Made by a program: the position numbers and the translations under genes | Source: Lineus longissimus | Taxonomy: Eukaryota; Nemertea; Pilidiophora; Heteronemertea; Lineidae | NCBI RefSeq assembly: GCF_910592395.1 | Contig: NC_088326.1 | Span: 8,995,001-9,059,000, forward strand | DNA length: 64,000 nucleotides | Direction: 5' to 3' | Shown: positions 1 to 14,700 of the stretch, in pieces | Layout of the letters: every line of letters begins with the position of its first letter | Numbering within the stretch: the stretch's first letter is position 1 | Notes under the pieces: generated by a model | The model's database searches: none | The model's input: only the letters and a program-made list of their open reading frames with translations | Told to the model about the DNA's origin: nothing

Positions 1-740
1 CCTTGTTGTGACCTTACTCCAATATATTTATGAGAGGGGACTAGTGTGGGATGCTGTCTCAGACATACGGTGTGTCCTCATCTCGAGTGGTATCCAACAA
101 GAGGGTGGAATGCCGTCTCTGACCTACTGAGCCTGGTTGTGACCTTATTCCAATATATTTATGAGAGGGTCCTAGTGTGGGATGTTGTCCGAAAGACTGT
201 TTGTCCTCATCTCGAGTGGTATCCAACAAGTGGATGGAATGCCGTCTCTTACCTAGTGAGCCTGGTTGTGACCTTACTCCAATATATTTATGAGAAGGGC
301 CTAGTGTGGGATGTTGTCTCAGACATACTGTGTTTCCTAATCTCGAGTGGTATCCAACAAGTGGATGAAATGCGGACTATGACCTACTGAGCCTGGTCAG
401 TTGTGGCCTTACTCCAATATATTTATGATAGGGGCCTAGCTATAGTGTGGGATGTTGTCTCAGACATACTGTGTGTCCTCATCTCGAGAGGTATCCAACA
501 AGTGGATGGAATGCCGTCTCTGACCTACTGAGCCTGGGTGTGACCTTACTCCAATATATTTATGAGAGGGGCCTAGTGTGGGATGTTGTCCGAAAGACTG
601 TGTGTCCTCATTTCGAGTGGTATCCAACAAGTGGATGGAATACCGTCTCTGACCTACTGAGCCTGGTTGTGACCTTACTCCAATATATTAATGAGAGGGG
701 CCTAGTGTGGGATGTTGTCTCAGACATACTGACATGACGA
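1..740. repeat. ~130-bp tandem satellite, about 5.6 copies
   Basis: The phrase GTGTGGGATG recurs at about 45, 176, 306, 446, 577 and 707, a period of 129-141 bp. Each unit holds a CTCGAGTGGTATCCAACAAG block and a TGACCTACTGAGCC block. The array starts before the window. Units differ by point changes and one 10-12 bp insertion near 400-440. Open frames of 96-114 codons cross the array on the plus strand, but they only reflect a period often divisible by three and are not called as genes. Confidence 0.93.
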
Positions 741-2449
741 AGGAGTAAAAAAGCCTGATCTCAGGATGGTTCTCGGCATCATCACCGTCAAATCAGCTCA
801 CCCCTCGGCCTTGATTTGATTTGATTCCACTCTTGGAGAGACTGTTTTGGTTGATAAGTTAAAATGGGTGGAGCTGGCCTGTGGTCACACCTCATCAGTC
901 ATCAGCCCGTAACGTTATAGTAACCAGCCTAAAGGCTTTAGGCTGGTTAATAAAGGCTGGCCTGAAGGCTTTAGGCTGGCAACTCTAACCTAATATAAGC
1001 CCCAGGTAATAAGCCTCTCAAATCCAAATCAATTTTGGCGGGAATTAGTAGTTCCCATGGTAGCATGGTAGCATTCGTAGTAAATTCTTTGATTCATTCA
1101 TGCCACTCCCCCAATTTACAGGTAAATGATGCAATGTCGACACACACCCGTGAAAACAAAATAGTGCCCACATATATCCACTGCCAGCACTTCAATACAA
1201 GAAAGAAAATTAATCGTACGAATTATGGGAGTTGGATAATGCAATTTCCAATTATTGAGCTAACCAAATGCTAATGTTATTGCTATTTGTTGGTCCAGAC
1301 ACACTGCGAAATTTCGAGGAATTCCAGCGCACTGATATAACCTAATTGAAACGTCATTAACCTCGATTCCGAACCGGTCTGCAATTTTTCAAGAAATATG
1401 TACATTGCGACCGTACATGTTTAGTGCATTTGAATGTTTGGAGCAAATAGAATACATGAAAGCGAGGTTAGATTGTCCTCGCTCTGTACCCACGTCACAC
1501 TAAAATTTCACAATGGCATCCATCGGTTCATCGTGCTGCTGCAAAATTTAAACGGGAAGGGACTTTACCCCTTCCCTTGAGTCAAACTTATGACAGTGTG
1601 ACGGTGTGGAATCATCAGAGGAACAGCTTGCGGAGTTTGGGGAGGATTAAAGGCCCAAGTGCGGAGAAAACTGTGATCTAAGGTGAGGCGGAACTGCGAT
1701 CGTTCTGCTTCGAAAACTCCAGGATCTGATTCACACACAACGTACACACTCGATTTGCACTGGTATGTTTCGTCATCTCGATGAAATTTGGTAGAAACTC
1801 TTGGTCATCATTTGTCATTATGTATAGTGTACTGCATATTTTACGGATCTCATACACGGATACACGACCCATGGACTGTTTTTAGGACTACGATACTCTG
1901 GGGAAAACGGTTATCACGCACTTTCTTTTTGCGCAGTGCTGCAGAAAATTCAACGAGTCGTTCTGTTAATATTCATTGTAAACAGTCACAGTGCAGAACA
2001 ATAGTGATTTCATAATTTCACAATTCTTCAGATGGTTGAACAATCAGAAGTCGTGTTATATGTATTGCTAATGTTAGATTCGATTCATGGTGCTAAAACG
2101 ATTTCATAATCAACCATATCTCAGGGATTGCAACTTGACTTTGTAACAAAACGTGTGAAACCAAGCTGCTTCTTTTTTAACACTCGAAGAGGGTGTGAAC
2201 AGTTTGTGTTGATTTGTCACAGTGTGTCCGAGTGACTGTTCCCCAGTACACCTATGCCCCTCACTTGACAATATTCATCAATGCTAATAATCTGTGATAA
2301 AATTGTGGATAGTTTGCGTTTCCATATTACTTCTGTAGGTCTATCCCAAGGCGTGAAACTGTAAAGTTAGGACCCTTTTCAAACACCTCAGGTTTACTGT
2401 AATAACTAGGGCCAACTTTTGTTCTCATCTTTCCTCGGTGTAAATATAC
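741..2449. other. Upstream flank and probable 5' leader of the Tribbles gene
   Basis: No coding signal is visible. A short internal repeat of AAGGCTTTAGGCTGG lies at about 930-980. The probable leader ends at 2449, and an in-frame TAA at 2441-2443 precedes the ATG. I could not place a promoter or a start site. Confidence 0.5.
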
Positions 2450-2704
2450 ATGAGTCTCATCAGGACTCGGCCGAGGCCTCTACTTATTCAAAATGGACCA
2501 CGAAAGCATGTGGACTTTGAGCCACCACCCAGTGTAGCAGGAAATTTAAGTCCGGACTTGCAACCGAATAGTCCACCTATTTTTCCGACAAATGACTGTC
2601 AAAATGTGTTACAAATCGGGAAATATATACTTCAAAGGCAGCTGGAAGCAAATAATTTATATAAGGCGATCAATGTTGATAATCGGGAGGAGTATGTGTG
2701 CAAG
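2450..2704 (+). CDS. Tribbles exon 1 (residues 1-85)
   Basis: Encodes the low-complexity N-terminus rich in proline and serine and the first strands of the pseudokinase N-lobe, ending exactly at the VAIK-equivalent lysine. The donor is AAG|GTCAGT, phase 0. Confidence 0.93.
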
Positions 2705-5700
2705 GTCAGTATAGAAAACTTTTCCCATCATGGCCAACAGTTTATTACGATGGCTGGGAAAGGTCATGAAATTATTTTTTATAACTCGGGCGCCCAACAT
2801 AGTAACGCCCGAGCTACTATGGCGGCGCCCAAGTTGCTATGCTGGGCGCCCAAGGTATGTTGGGCGCCTGTTATTATGTCGGGTGCCCAAATTCTAAAAA
2901 ATATTTTCATGGCCTTTTCCTTTATCTATTGATAATCCTTTCAAGTTTTCAGCAGGTATAATATTTTAGGTGATGAAGCAGTTGGATATGGTGGTGCCAG
3001 TATGATTTCAAAGCTTTTGTCTCGGATTCAGGACAATATAAGTTGTATAACATGTTTCTGGATCTTGCTAATATTTTTGGTCAAAAGCAATGATCTGAAA
3101 CAAACTGTTCTGAATCTAAATCATTGTTTTGTCATCTTCACAGAGAAGCAACATTGTGATTTTGATGTTCATTTGCCAATAGGTTTGGGGACCAGGATGC
3201 TTGGCGTATGGCAGTGATTGGAATGAGGAACCGGTGCGATTTATCCGCCGCGTGGCGCTGCAATCGATCATACCAAAACTCTCCATTTCCAATGCATTAT
3301 CATGTTATTTCTGAGCCCGAAAACGATCGCTTATTTTCGACCGATTTCGGCGACGTTTGCATATTCCTGTTTTAAATCTATTGAGCTATCAGTTTCTTAA
3401 GATAATTTTGCGGAAAATATGTGCGATGCCAGTTATTGGGCACGTTTTCTGTTGTTGAAATCCTGTGCAAAAATGTACGCAATGGTTTCCCGTGATTGAC
3501 CTCATGCGACGTCAACAGACCAGAAAATGACGTCATGGCGTCAGAAGGTACGATCGATTGTGGCGGCGCCACTGGCATTTATCTTAACGCCGGTTCCTCA
3601 TTGACAGTCTCAAATGATGAAGACATCATGCACTTACCAGCAAGAGTGGCAATCATCAAATTCACCATCGCAGATAAAACAACCAGCATGTGGAAATTTT
3701 TATTGTTATTTATTCTTTTAAAAAATGTCCAAAATTCATGCATGACATGCACTAGCCACTAGGCAGTTTGTGAGGGCTTCAAGGTCTTTACAGTAGTCAG
3801 TTCATATTTTCCAGGATTGTATTCTTAATGCCAAAATACATATTTTTTATTAATGTTTTCATATTAACTCACACATACTACTACTACGACTGTGGACTTG
3901 TCATATTTTTCACGATTAGACAGTGGCTCCACTCTCGGGAAAACTGGACTGGTGGGTGTTCAAAAGTCATTTCATTTCGAGGAGACAATGGCACAATGAT
4001 GGTGTCCATGAAGGGTAGATTGTCATGTGGGCCTTTACTACAGTCATATCAGTGGTGTGGAATGGTTGGATAGGTTGAACAGTCTTATTCAGCGGTCAAG
4101 TACCCATTTAACATAGGGTAAGTAGGCCCTAATCAAAACAACATGAGATTGGACCAATTCTGTTGCTAGGCAGTTCACTGGTCAGGTATGTCAGGGGACT
4201 GGCGTGACAGGCCTATAAATTGATTTGTTGACTATCATTAGATTGGCATACTTCACACCAGTTGTTGTCAAAACAGTTTGCTCACATGTGCCGTACTGCA
4301 TGTACTGGTTTGATAAACACAGCACTGAAATTTCGCTATACACGGTTTTCGAACTCTATAGTGTATGTAGTGTTGACCTATAGAGGTTAAGAAGTCCTAC
4401 GATAAGCGCTAACTTCATTGACGTAAGCATGTTGCCACCTGGCAAAGTCAACGCTCACCGCTAATCTTGCCCCACCACGCGAAATATTTTTAGCTCAGCT
4501 GACAAAGTCAGCAGAGCTAGTCAAATAGCTATTCGATTGGTGTCCGTCCTTCCACCCATCCTGCCATCCTTCCATCCATCCATCCATCTGTAGGCAAAGT
4601 TGGGCATTTTGTAATCATACAACCGAGGCACTTCAAATCTAGTCTTGCTTATAAACACCGCAGAAAATGTTGCTTTCGGAAAAAAATTTGGGCGATTCGA
4701 CTCAAATTCAGCTCCCCAGGGGGCAAAATGCGTAAATGAAAAAACAATTTTTTGACGCTCTATTCCAGCAGATAAAAGCTCGAAATAAAGTTGAAAAGGT
4801 CTTCATGATACAGAAGTTTTGATATAAAATAGATTAGTGTTGATTTACATCACCAGTTGGCGGTAGTGAGCAAAACTGTTGTTTGACCCCGGATGACCCC
4901 GCTTTAAATTTCCCGCCGGTTACCTGGAGTACTATCATCAAGAAAATGGCGGTGACCTTTTTATTTCTACCGGAGCGATGATTTTGTAAGTGACAAATTT
5001 TCTTTTTAAGCCTTTACGGAAACGTATTTTGGTACGAAACTTTACACGTTTATAGAAAAGATCAACGAGAATGTGTTCAAATGCCCTCACAACGATGAGT
5101 TCAACAGAATTTGGTCAAAACAACCTTCGAATGGAGTCAACTTTCTTTGCGAAATTGAAGCGACGACTTCATTATTTATCGTAATTTATGCAGATCTGAG
5201 TCCAGCTGATGGGCGATGTTTTGATTTGTGTTCAAACTATTGGAAACTTCGGAAATTAGTTCTATTAGTTCTACTATTCTGTAGGAGTATATTTATTATA
5301 GCCATTGATGTTGACAGCTAAAAGTTTCTTGTCCAATCACGTGACCTCTCCAACACTCGATAATGCACTCTTTTCGTCCACGTTTTAGGCCAATCTTCGG
5401 CCTGAACATGAAATCTAATAAGCGCAGTACTTAAATCAGATGTTTCTCTCGCCTTGAAAACATTCCTGGGTAAAATCCATTGAGATTAGTCGAGTTAATC
5501 CACTTTTTCCGTGCCTAAAATCTCTGCCGCTGAATTCTATAAATAGAAACTATTAACATCGCGGCAGTGTGGTTCCCATTGTGCGCCCTCCCACTTCACA
5601 CCATGTCAGGAACTTTTACAGAGAGAGAGGGCGTGCGGTAAGAAGAATGGCCAAAATGACGTCACGTTTTCCTGGCAATGCCTCTTGCCAGACCAGTCAA

Positions 5701-8700
5701 GCATTGGGAAAGCATCTTTAATTCAGACAACGTTAGAACTAGAGAAACGAATATGTTAATTTGCAAAATTAAAAGCAGATTTCACCACTAACCAGCCAAA
5801 TCGGAATACGACGGCGCAAAATGTTCTCGCTTTCCTCCTGCTAAAAAACCTTGTTCCCGCACTCCTATTTTAATTTATCCCAAGGAATATGATATGATCT
5901 GTTTTCACTTTTTGGCTCAGTCACCGTAGGGGAGTCTATGCAATACTGCAGTGTCCGTCGTCCGTCGTCGTCGTTGTCCGTCGTATCCTAGTTCAAAAAC
6001 AGTGGCACGTTTTTTAACCGCTAGGCCTATGAACTTAGAACTTTGTACACATGACCCCCTAGGTCAGATGACCCGTGACACTAAATTTCTGTCCGATCTG
6101 ATTCTCTACTTGGCCACCAGGGGGCCAAATGTGGATGTCTAAAAAGTGTGATATCTCGCTTATTAGTGACTTGTTTTCGATAAAACTTTTGTGGTAGGTA
6201 CTCATAGCAAGGATACATCATATATCTTACGGGTTTTTAATTTGATCTACTTTTCAAGGTCGCAGAGGTCAAATGGCGTGAATTGGCCGTTTGAGTGTAA
6301 CTATGGCACGTTTCTCAACCACCAAAGCTATGATGAGCTTGAAACTTGGTACATATAACCCCCTATATCAGATAACCTCTGGTGCTGAATTTCAGCCTGA
6401 TCTGATTCTTGACTTTGCCACCAGGGGGCCAAAACAGAAAAAGTAAGAAGTGCAATAGCCTGCTTATTAGCAAATTGTTTTTGATGAAATTTTTATGGCA
6501 GGGACCCCTAGCAAGGTTACCTCAGATGTTGCACGATTTTTCGGATTTGACGTACTTTTTAAGGTCGCAGAGGTCAAATGGCGTAAATTTGCCGTTTGAG
6601 TGTAACTATGGCACGTTTCTCAACCGCAACAGTTATGAACTTGAAACTTTGAACAAATGACCCCCTAGGTCAGTTGACCTTTTACACTGAATTTTGGTTC
6701 GGTCTGATTATTGACTTGGCCACCAGGGGGCCCAAACTCAAAACTCAAAAAGTTCGATTTCTCGCTTATTACTGATTTGTTTTTGATAAAAAAGTTTCAT
6801 GGTAGGTACTCCTAGCAAGGATACATCACATATCTTACGGGTTTTTGATTTGCCCCACCGTTCAAGTTCACAGAGGTCAAAGTTGAAAACTTTACCGTTC
6901 TTGGTACGTTTTGTCATTGTTCAATGTAAAGAGTTTTAATTTTGTGTAATGATGCATCTAAGAAGCCACTATTTGTATGCCAAGTTTCAGCCAGATCGGA
7001 ATTCAAGTATGGCCGAAATTGCATGTTTTGTGGGTTTTTCCTCGTATTGTGGCAATCCAAAGGTCGTGAGTTCAAACCCCGGTCAAGGACAGCCAAAAAT
7101 ATTTTTATTTTTCATCTTTTCCTTTTTTCTTTTCTGAGTTCTATTTTACATTTTCTTTATTTGGTGCCATAGATTTAATTAGGCGGCCATCTTGGAAATC
7201 GTTTTTGCCGATTGCTGTAGTGTAACAAGTGATGGAATTGTTATGGTCGGGTGGATGTGTCTACATCACATATCACCCTGGTTTGTTATTTGACCTACCT
7301 GTCAGGGTCACTGAGGTCAAAGTTAAAAATATATTCACCATTGTCATGGAGTGGCACATTTCTTCACTATCATTTTCACCTAGACTCTACAAGCTTGGAA
7401 CCACAAGTCTCGGATTCACCACTTGGCCAGGGCCGGCTCTTAACTGGTCACAGATGCATGTATAAATTATAAGAGGCCTACATACTGTAGCACTTTCTGT
7501 AACTGTCTACTAAAAATACTTACGGTGAGCACAATGGCCCCTGGCCGTTTCATTTGTAATTAAATGGTATTCATATAATGAGATCAATAGTAGTGTCCGT
7601 GTCAGATCCCATCATGGAGGTATAAATAATTATTTATACCTCCATGATCCCATCGTTCAACTAGTCTTCTCTCCCCAGGTGCCTCACACGGACCTTCACG
7701 TCCCCATACTCAAGACCAACTCTTACAATATCGCCCTCAAAACAACCCTGGAGTCATGAATTCACAGGTGCTCCTGTGAAATCTCAGTTCTAGTTTATTT
7801 ATCAAACTTTATCGAGGGTTACCCGGTTATCGAATCGAATGGATGTGTCGATCGTCGGGGCGGATTGATATGTGGTTAGGTTGTGCGTCCAAGGCGATTA
7901 CTAATAGGTCATTCAGTTAGTTTGAGAAAGATCATGATCATGAAGATGCGTGTTGTGTTATCATAACTGGAAAATAAGTTGAAGTTATTATTAGTACTAC
8001 GATTCTTACATGAGTAAAAAGTAGACGTTTTAAGCAACACAATAATGTTACTCCCATTTTTTTCTGTAAAGCTATACTGAACTAGGGATATCTTCCGTTG
8101 CCTCCTGTAATATTTACATACCATGGCTGATTAGTTCAATCATATTTCATCCAGCTGGCAGCTCTGCATTGGAAATTTTAGTGGTATAACGTGTTCTCTT
8201 GACCTTCAAACAGTAGTATAAAGCCGATATTTACAACTTTATACCCTCAGTCCTATGTTATTAGGTCATCCAGCTGAGCGCCAGGCCCTTGGGCCTCTTG
8301 TTTATTCTGTAATAGACTATAAAGACACCGAATTATGCCTCTTGGGTAATAGTTTGATACGCGGTTATGAAGCCATTACAATGTCGGCGTCTTCAATTCA
8401 AACAGGAAAAGGGGATCCATATGTGACACGCCATGTCGAAACAAGTCGCATGTCGCACATCATTTTCTTCTATTATGTGCTGGTGTCATTTTAGGCTCAT
8501 CTTCTGTGCAAGCAACATGCGACTCATTTTGTCGTGGTGGGTCACATATGGGCCAACAGTGTAGACAATATAATGATAGGATTCTCCTTCAAAATCATCA
8601 TTGTACAAAAATGATTATGGAAGGCATAGGCAATGACATAAGATACCAGCAGACCTTGATCAGTGGGCCTACAATGCCATTTATTGGCTTGTGAGTCACA

Positions 8701-11700
8701 ATCAATGACATAGCAAAATTTGCGTTCTTGGTAAGTTCGCATCTAACCTTACAAAGGTAGTTTTTGCACAGTAACGTACAGTTAGCGTTAGTGTTCTTTC
8801 TAATATGTGACTCGCTCTACCAAAACTAGGCGCTTGTCGCATCTGAACTTGACAGGTTGATACGGACTTGTTGTTCATTTCCCTATTGTAGACCTTTTGT
8901 GAAATGTGACCAAATCAGTTTGTAATAGATTTCACAAAAGGTCTACAATAGGGAAATGAACAACAAGTCCGTATCAACCTGTCAAGTTCAGATGCGACAA
9001 GCGCCTAGTCTTGGTAGAGCAAGTCACATATCTTAACCTCTCTGACATCAGGAAAAATTGTCATGTATCAGTAACCACTATTTATCTTTCAAATTGGTGT
9101 CATCCCCAATATTAAAACTACTAAAACTCAGTAAAAGTATACGAACATAGAGAAAAATAACCAATATATTTTTGCAATGTTTTTGATTGAGGTGTTGACC
9201 AAATTTTTTTAATAAAAAAATTGTTTTCACCAATAACACCGATTTAACCAACACTTCAAAGAAATCATCCATCTGAACTCAGAGCATGACCCTCAAGCCA
9301 GGTGCTTAAGCGATATCAACTCCTAGCACTTAATGAACCATGCATATATCTACCCATCATCATTAGAAAAACAACCGTAATGCAATTTGATTAACTTGGG
9401 AAGGCTGGCAAACTGTATTTTTCCTAGGTTTGCCAATGTCTTTATCCACCCTAATCCATGATCCCAGAAAACCCATCCAATGACAATGATGACCTGGTTT
9501 GGGTTGGCTTGGTCAATGAAGAGTGACCCTTTTGATGGCATGCCAGACATTTTATTTTTGACTTGGGCAAATTTTTGTCTGAGGTTATGTAACTTTTTTT
9601 CTTTGATAAGAAAGAGGACGCTTCCAATCTCAAAATAGTTTTTGACGATTCTTTATTGAAAAGGTTTCCATGCTGGTGGTGATGGTGAGAGGAATTCTAC
9701 CACTTGAGGAGTTCTATTTTCTAAAGTTTATTTTAGCTTGTTCTTAGTCAAGCCCTTGGTGACCACAAGAAAACTCTGTCTTCACTTGTTTTGATTTCAG
9801 CTACTGTGAAACTGATAGGAGGTGGCCAGTCTCACTATTACACAATCTCGGTGGTGATTCTTTCTATTTACTTCACTGAGGTGTGGACCTTGTGGAGGTG
9901 GGGGGGGGGGGGGGGGGGTTGATGTAATTATGATGTGCTGATTGCACAGGGAATATGTGGTGTCAAGTCAAAGTTAAATCACCTCTTTATGGTTCACTAA
10001 GCTTTCATCGACATAGGGCCTAGCTGGATGCTGCATGTATGCCTATGGAAACATGGCAACAATAACATGGAATGACATGTACTCGTGAAAATATTCTTCA
10101 CGCGAAATTTGTCTGTTCTATCTACAGTTACTTTTGTCAATGTCCTGCTATTGATTTAATGATGACTGAATTAATCCTGATTTACATATGTAGTTTTGGT
10201 AAGCTTTTTGCTAGACACAGTTTTACATTCCATGATCATGTTCATTGAATCACTCAGACTATTGTGGTACCATCTTGAGTAAAGTTAGATCATCCTTGAA
10301 CTGTCAGTCCCTAACTCTTTTATTATTCTTTACTGCAGGTGATACAAGCTCTCCATTTGTTGTCACAAATGAAGAGGGCTCCCCCCTAAAAAAAACCCAG
10401 GAAATATATGTATTTGTACAGGTTGGGGAGTGACATTGGCAAATCTTTCCGATGTTTTGTATGGATGCCTGGATAGGCCAAAAATCTGGTGTTCGTTGAT
10501 GTTTGTTCAAAAAAAATTGCAATGAAGTTTGTAAAACGTTTTCAATTCTTGTGTCTTTCCAGGTGATAAGTGTGGACAAATATCGAGAGACTCTCGCCGC
10601 CTACTGGCGCTGCGACTCGCACCAACATATAAATGAGATTAAAGAAATTCTATTGGGCGAGACCAATGCGTACGTTTTCTTTGAAACAAGTCACGGCGAC
10701 CTTCACAGCTATGTGCGGGACAGACGGAGACTCAAGGAGGAGGAGGCCAGTAGGTTATTTGCACAAATCGTTTTGGCGGTGGACGAGTGCCATGAAAACG
10801 GCATCATTCTACGAGATTTGAAGCTTCGGAAATTTGTGTTCAAGGATAAAGAGAGGTAGGTTGTTCTTTTGGCCAACTGACCCTAAGTACCTGCGATTCT
10901 AACAAGAAGCACTGTCACTCTAAAAATGATCTTAAGGGTTGATCATAGGCATCACCACATTGGCAGGAACTTGAAATCCTAAAGCAATTAGAACTCATTC
11001 AAAATGAAGTGAATGCCAATTTCAACAAGGGTGGAGTATTTTCTTTGGAAAACAATGATCTGCTTCCACACTTCGTTTTGAAAGAGTTCCAATTTGCTTT
11101 AGGATTTCGAGTTCCAGCCAAAATTCTTTGGTTGCGACACGCCTTCAGATCTGTTTGATATTATCATGAAAAAAATATGCAGACATTTTATTGTTGCTGG
11201 CATGCGTCGTACTATAAAAGATTTATCAAATGTCATTTCTTATCACAGCACCACCTCACAATGTGACGTAATGAAGCTATCAATTGTACATGTACTATTA
11301 ACGGTTGCATCGTTGACATTTAAAAAGACCAAGCAGGTGGCTTGAGTATTTGGTATAGACATGTATGGTGATAATGACGTTGTATGCCATCGATCTTCAT
11401 CTAATCCACCCACACTATGACGTGAGAACTCACCTGATCTTAGCAGGTCCCTGTAACCAGCCACCCACCTGTAGACCTGGCATTGCCATGGTGACAGTCG
11501 ATGAAAGCTAGCAAGACAGCTAGCAAGACCGCTACGGTTAGCAACAGGGACAGGTTGTGATGTACCCTGAACGATTGAATGCCAGCTCGCATGTCAGAGG
11601 CGGATCCAGCAGCCGGAAAAATAGAGGATGACATTAAACTTCCTGGGCAGTGTGTTCCAAAATATCAAAGTTCAAAGATTTTTCAAGAATTAGGGGGGGG

Positions 11701-14700
11701 GGCATGCGTCTGCATGTCTTATGTTTACTGGGGATTGTCAATTTTGTCCTACATCAGTTTATACACATGTTATAATAAAAAAGGTCTAAAGGGTGGGACT
11801 ATGCTTCCCGAAATTGGTGACTTGCATTGGAACTAACTTTTTCCCCCTTGTCCGTCATTAAAGGCATTCAAGTGTGTTGGTCAACCATGACTATCTCCTT
11901 TGTCCCTCCACCATAAGGCCTAGTTTCCCCTTATGACATCACTATTTCACTCGGACACTCAGCGCCCCATTTCTGGAAAGGTGTATAGGACTGTTTAGTG
12001 TTTTGTATACTTATGTACTTAGTACCTCAATTACTGTAATAGGTGTTTAGAATAGAAAGTGCCACTCCCTGGCGTGCCTGGTCTTCATGTCATCACTATT
12101 GGTCACAGTATTTTGCACGGAAATTGATTATCATCAGGATCCAGTAGGCATAACTGAGTCTTTGATTGAATCATAAATCTTAAATTGGCATGAAATTCTT
12201 AAAATCAGTTGCCCACATGTTGATTCTTAATCTTAGCTATAGCCTGCACAGTCATACATAGCATCTGACTACTACAGGTAGCACTGCTGGTGTTGCCATG
12301 ACAACGCATTGGATTGATGACATCAGCAAATGCGTGGGTAGCCAGCCATTCAGGGAGTGAATGATAGCTGGAGATGTGCACCATATGGATGGCTTAGTTA
12401 TTTGTGGAAACAGAATACTCTGTTTTGTTTGTCAATTTCTGTTACTCCTGAAGGTGCATCCAGTTGCCGCAAAAGGGTGCAAAGTAAAAATAAGAGTACA
12501 GTAGAACCTCTCTATTAAGGACGTGGACACCTTCGTGACTGACAAGTGCTGTCCTTTATAGAGAGGTGTCCTGATTAGAGAGGTCAAATTGAATGGCAAC
12601 AACTAATTGGGGACCAAAACTAGTGTCCTTAAAGAGAGGTTGTCCTCAATAGAGAGGTGTCCGCTAAGACATAAGAGAGGCTCTACTGTACTTAGTATCA
12701 AATTTTATGCATTGCTCTAGAGTCCTAGAGAGTCCTATGAGTGACTTTAGAGGCTGCGACCTTAGACGTACTTAGTCCAAATCACGCTCACGCTTGACTT
12801 GGGCATGTCCTACGCGCTACTGGGTACTGGGTAGCGCGTCAATCACGCAAATTCAGGGCTTACAATTGTGATTTGGACTGTATAGTGTATGATATTAACA
12901 TGATGATTGTGATTCGATTGCGGTTATCGATTGGTTTTGAAGTGCAAGTATTCATCTTGTCCTCCTGGCTCTGTTGCATCTACTTGAAAAATAGTTTGTT
13001 GTGTTTGTGTGGGACTTTTAAAAAAGACCCACACAGACTGAGACACAGCTTGAGTGGAATTGGAAAGCAAGTGTTGGTTCCTAAGTCAATTCTAAACAAT
13101 TAGTGAGTGCAAATTTCTAAGTGATGATTGGGTTCGGTTTCGAGACTAATTCACCCACAATTGGTTTTGTGTACACAATAGAAAGTCGTAACAAATGGCT
13201 CATTTCCTGGAAGTTAACGAGACCTTCTAATTGGTCACCGGACGTCAGGGTTTTGCAATATTGTTCAACTGAAAAATTTATTGCACTACTACTAGGTAAA
13301 ATCATGCTAGTAATAGTATCTATATTGATATACTTCTAGTGAAATATAGAATAATTAAGAAAATAATCCCTGAAATTTGTAATTTTGCATTATTTGCTCC
13401 AGCATATGGATGAAGAGTAGAGGCAAGAATCATATTGAGATGGTTTCTTTTTCCTTGCATGCTGCAGTGAATCTGCTGTACATGTTGTGATAGATCCAGG
13501 TGAATTTGGCGTAACAATACATACCAAGTGAGCTTGAAGAAAGACTGTTCTTCTGGCCTGACTTAGGCCCAGTGATGCTAATTGGGGCTTAACTGTAGAA
13601 GCACGTGAACACTCATCCTCCTTGGTGGAGGAATACCCTTTGGTTCGGTTTTAGATTGATTACCACAGCACAGGTATGGTGGCGTTGCGCAGTAAAAAAA
13701 GCATCTGAAAAGATAGTATCCTAACTCATTGTAGATACCAGGAGCCGCCATGTACCGTGTTGACTACTCTCTGCGCTTTCACCTTGATGAATATACTTGC
13801 CGTTAACAACCGAAGTACTTTTGCTCAGAGTACGTTAATCCACAACCCAGATAACTACATGTATAAGGTACCGCCTCCCGCATTGATCAATAATAAAGGC
13901 GGTTAGGCCCAGTAGGTTTTGGGCCGGGCCTGGGCATGTACAAAGGGAACGAACATGACAAGGACTCGAACTGTCAAAGGCTTGATTGCATCATTAGTAC
14001 ATGTAGTACACCTGGGTGAAATGACAGCCTATTCATATTGGAAGATCTGGGCGGTGAAAAAGATGTTATTGCCCTCCCCAGAATGGCGACTGCGGTTGTT
14101 AACGGCAAGAGGTTAAAGTAGTTATGCCCAAGAATGGAGTGAATAATTAGTATGCAGATGAAGTGAAAGTAATTTACATAAAAATTGATGCCTATGTTTA
14201 ATGTGATAATGATTGAAATAATGTCACTCCACGCAAGGATTATGAAATAAAAGGTTCGAAGGGAGGGAGGGCCATAGCTCACAAAGACCAACCAGGTTGG
14301 TGTTTTTTGGTCCCCTGTTGAGGGGCTCATTATTTGGTCGGTAAATTTCAGGGAGTGAATGAAGTTGATGTAGACACTCCTGTTGTTGGCTCCACCCACA
14401 CAGGCCTCATCCAGCTGTGCACTATTATAATTGATGTCATCTGTTCCCAGAACTCATTTGTGTAGACACGCGTCACTGTTCCAGCCAGATCAACAAGGTG
14501 ATGCAATGATTGGGGATGGGCCTTTGAATTTAATGGTTCAAAGTTGATTGGCCTCATCACAATGTTTTAATAAAAACCACAGATGATGTAGTGAAGAGTC
14601 TCCACATAGTCATGGCATCACGTACTCTATGCCAGGAACAGTTTACCCTTGTCTGTTGGTGCGTGCATCGATGCGCCTGACTGAGGCAATTACTCCCAGG

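Larger units (their letters stand above)
2705..10562 (+). other. Tribbles intron 1, 7.9 kb, repeat-rich
   Basis: Holds a foldback element (2756-2920), a TIR MITE (3222-3602), a ~303-bp tandem repeat (about 6002-6905) with a tRNA-like SINE tail (about 7040-7110), a 34-bp perfect palindrome (7613-7646), a 227-bp foldback (8804-9030) and a poly-G run (about 9901-9919). Simple TCCATCC repeats lie near 4555-4590 and GTCGTCC-type repeats near 5955-5985. Nothing recognisable in 3603-4500, 4600-5900, 7150-7600, 7660-8800 or 9031-9890. Confidence 0.7.

Noticed and set aside
9899-9921. Long poly-G run
   Set aside because: A simple homopolymer, possibly a sequencing artefact in length; no structure around it beyond that.
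13974-14399. 141-codon minus-strand frame in Tribbles intron 2
   Set aside because: Low-complexity hydrophobic translation with no motif; expected by chance in AT-rich DNA.
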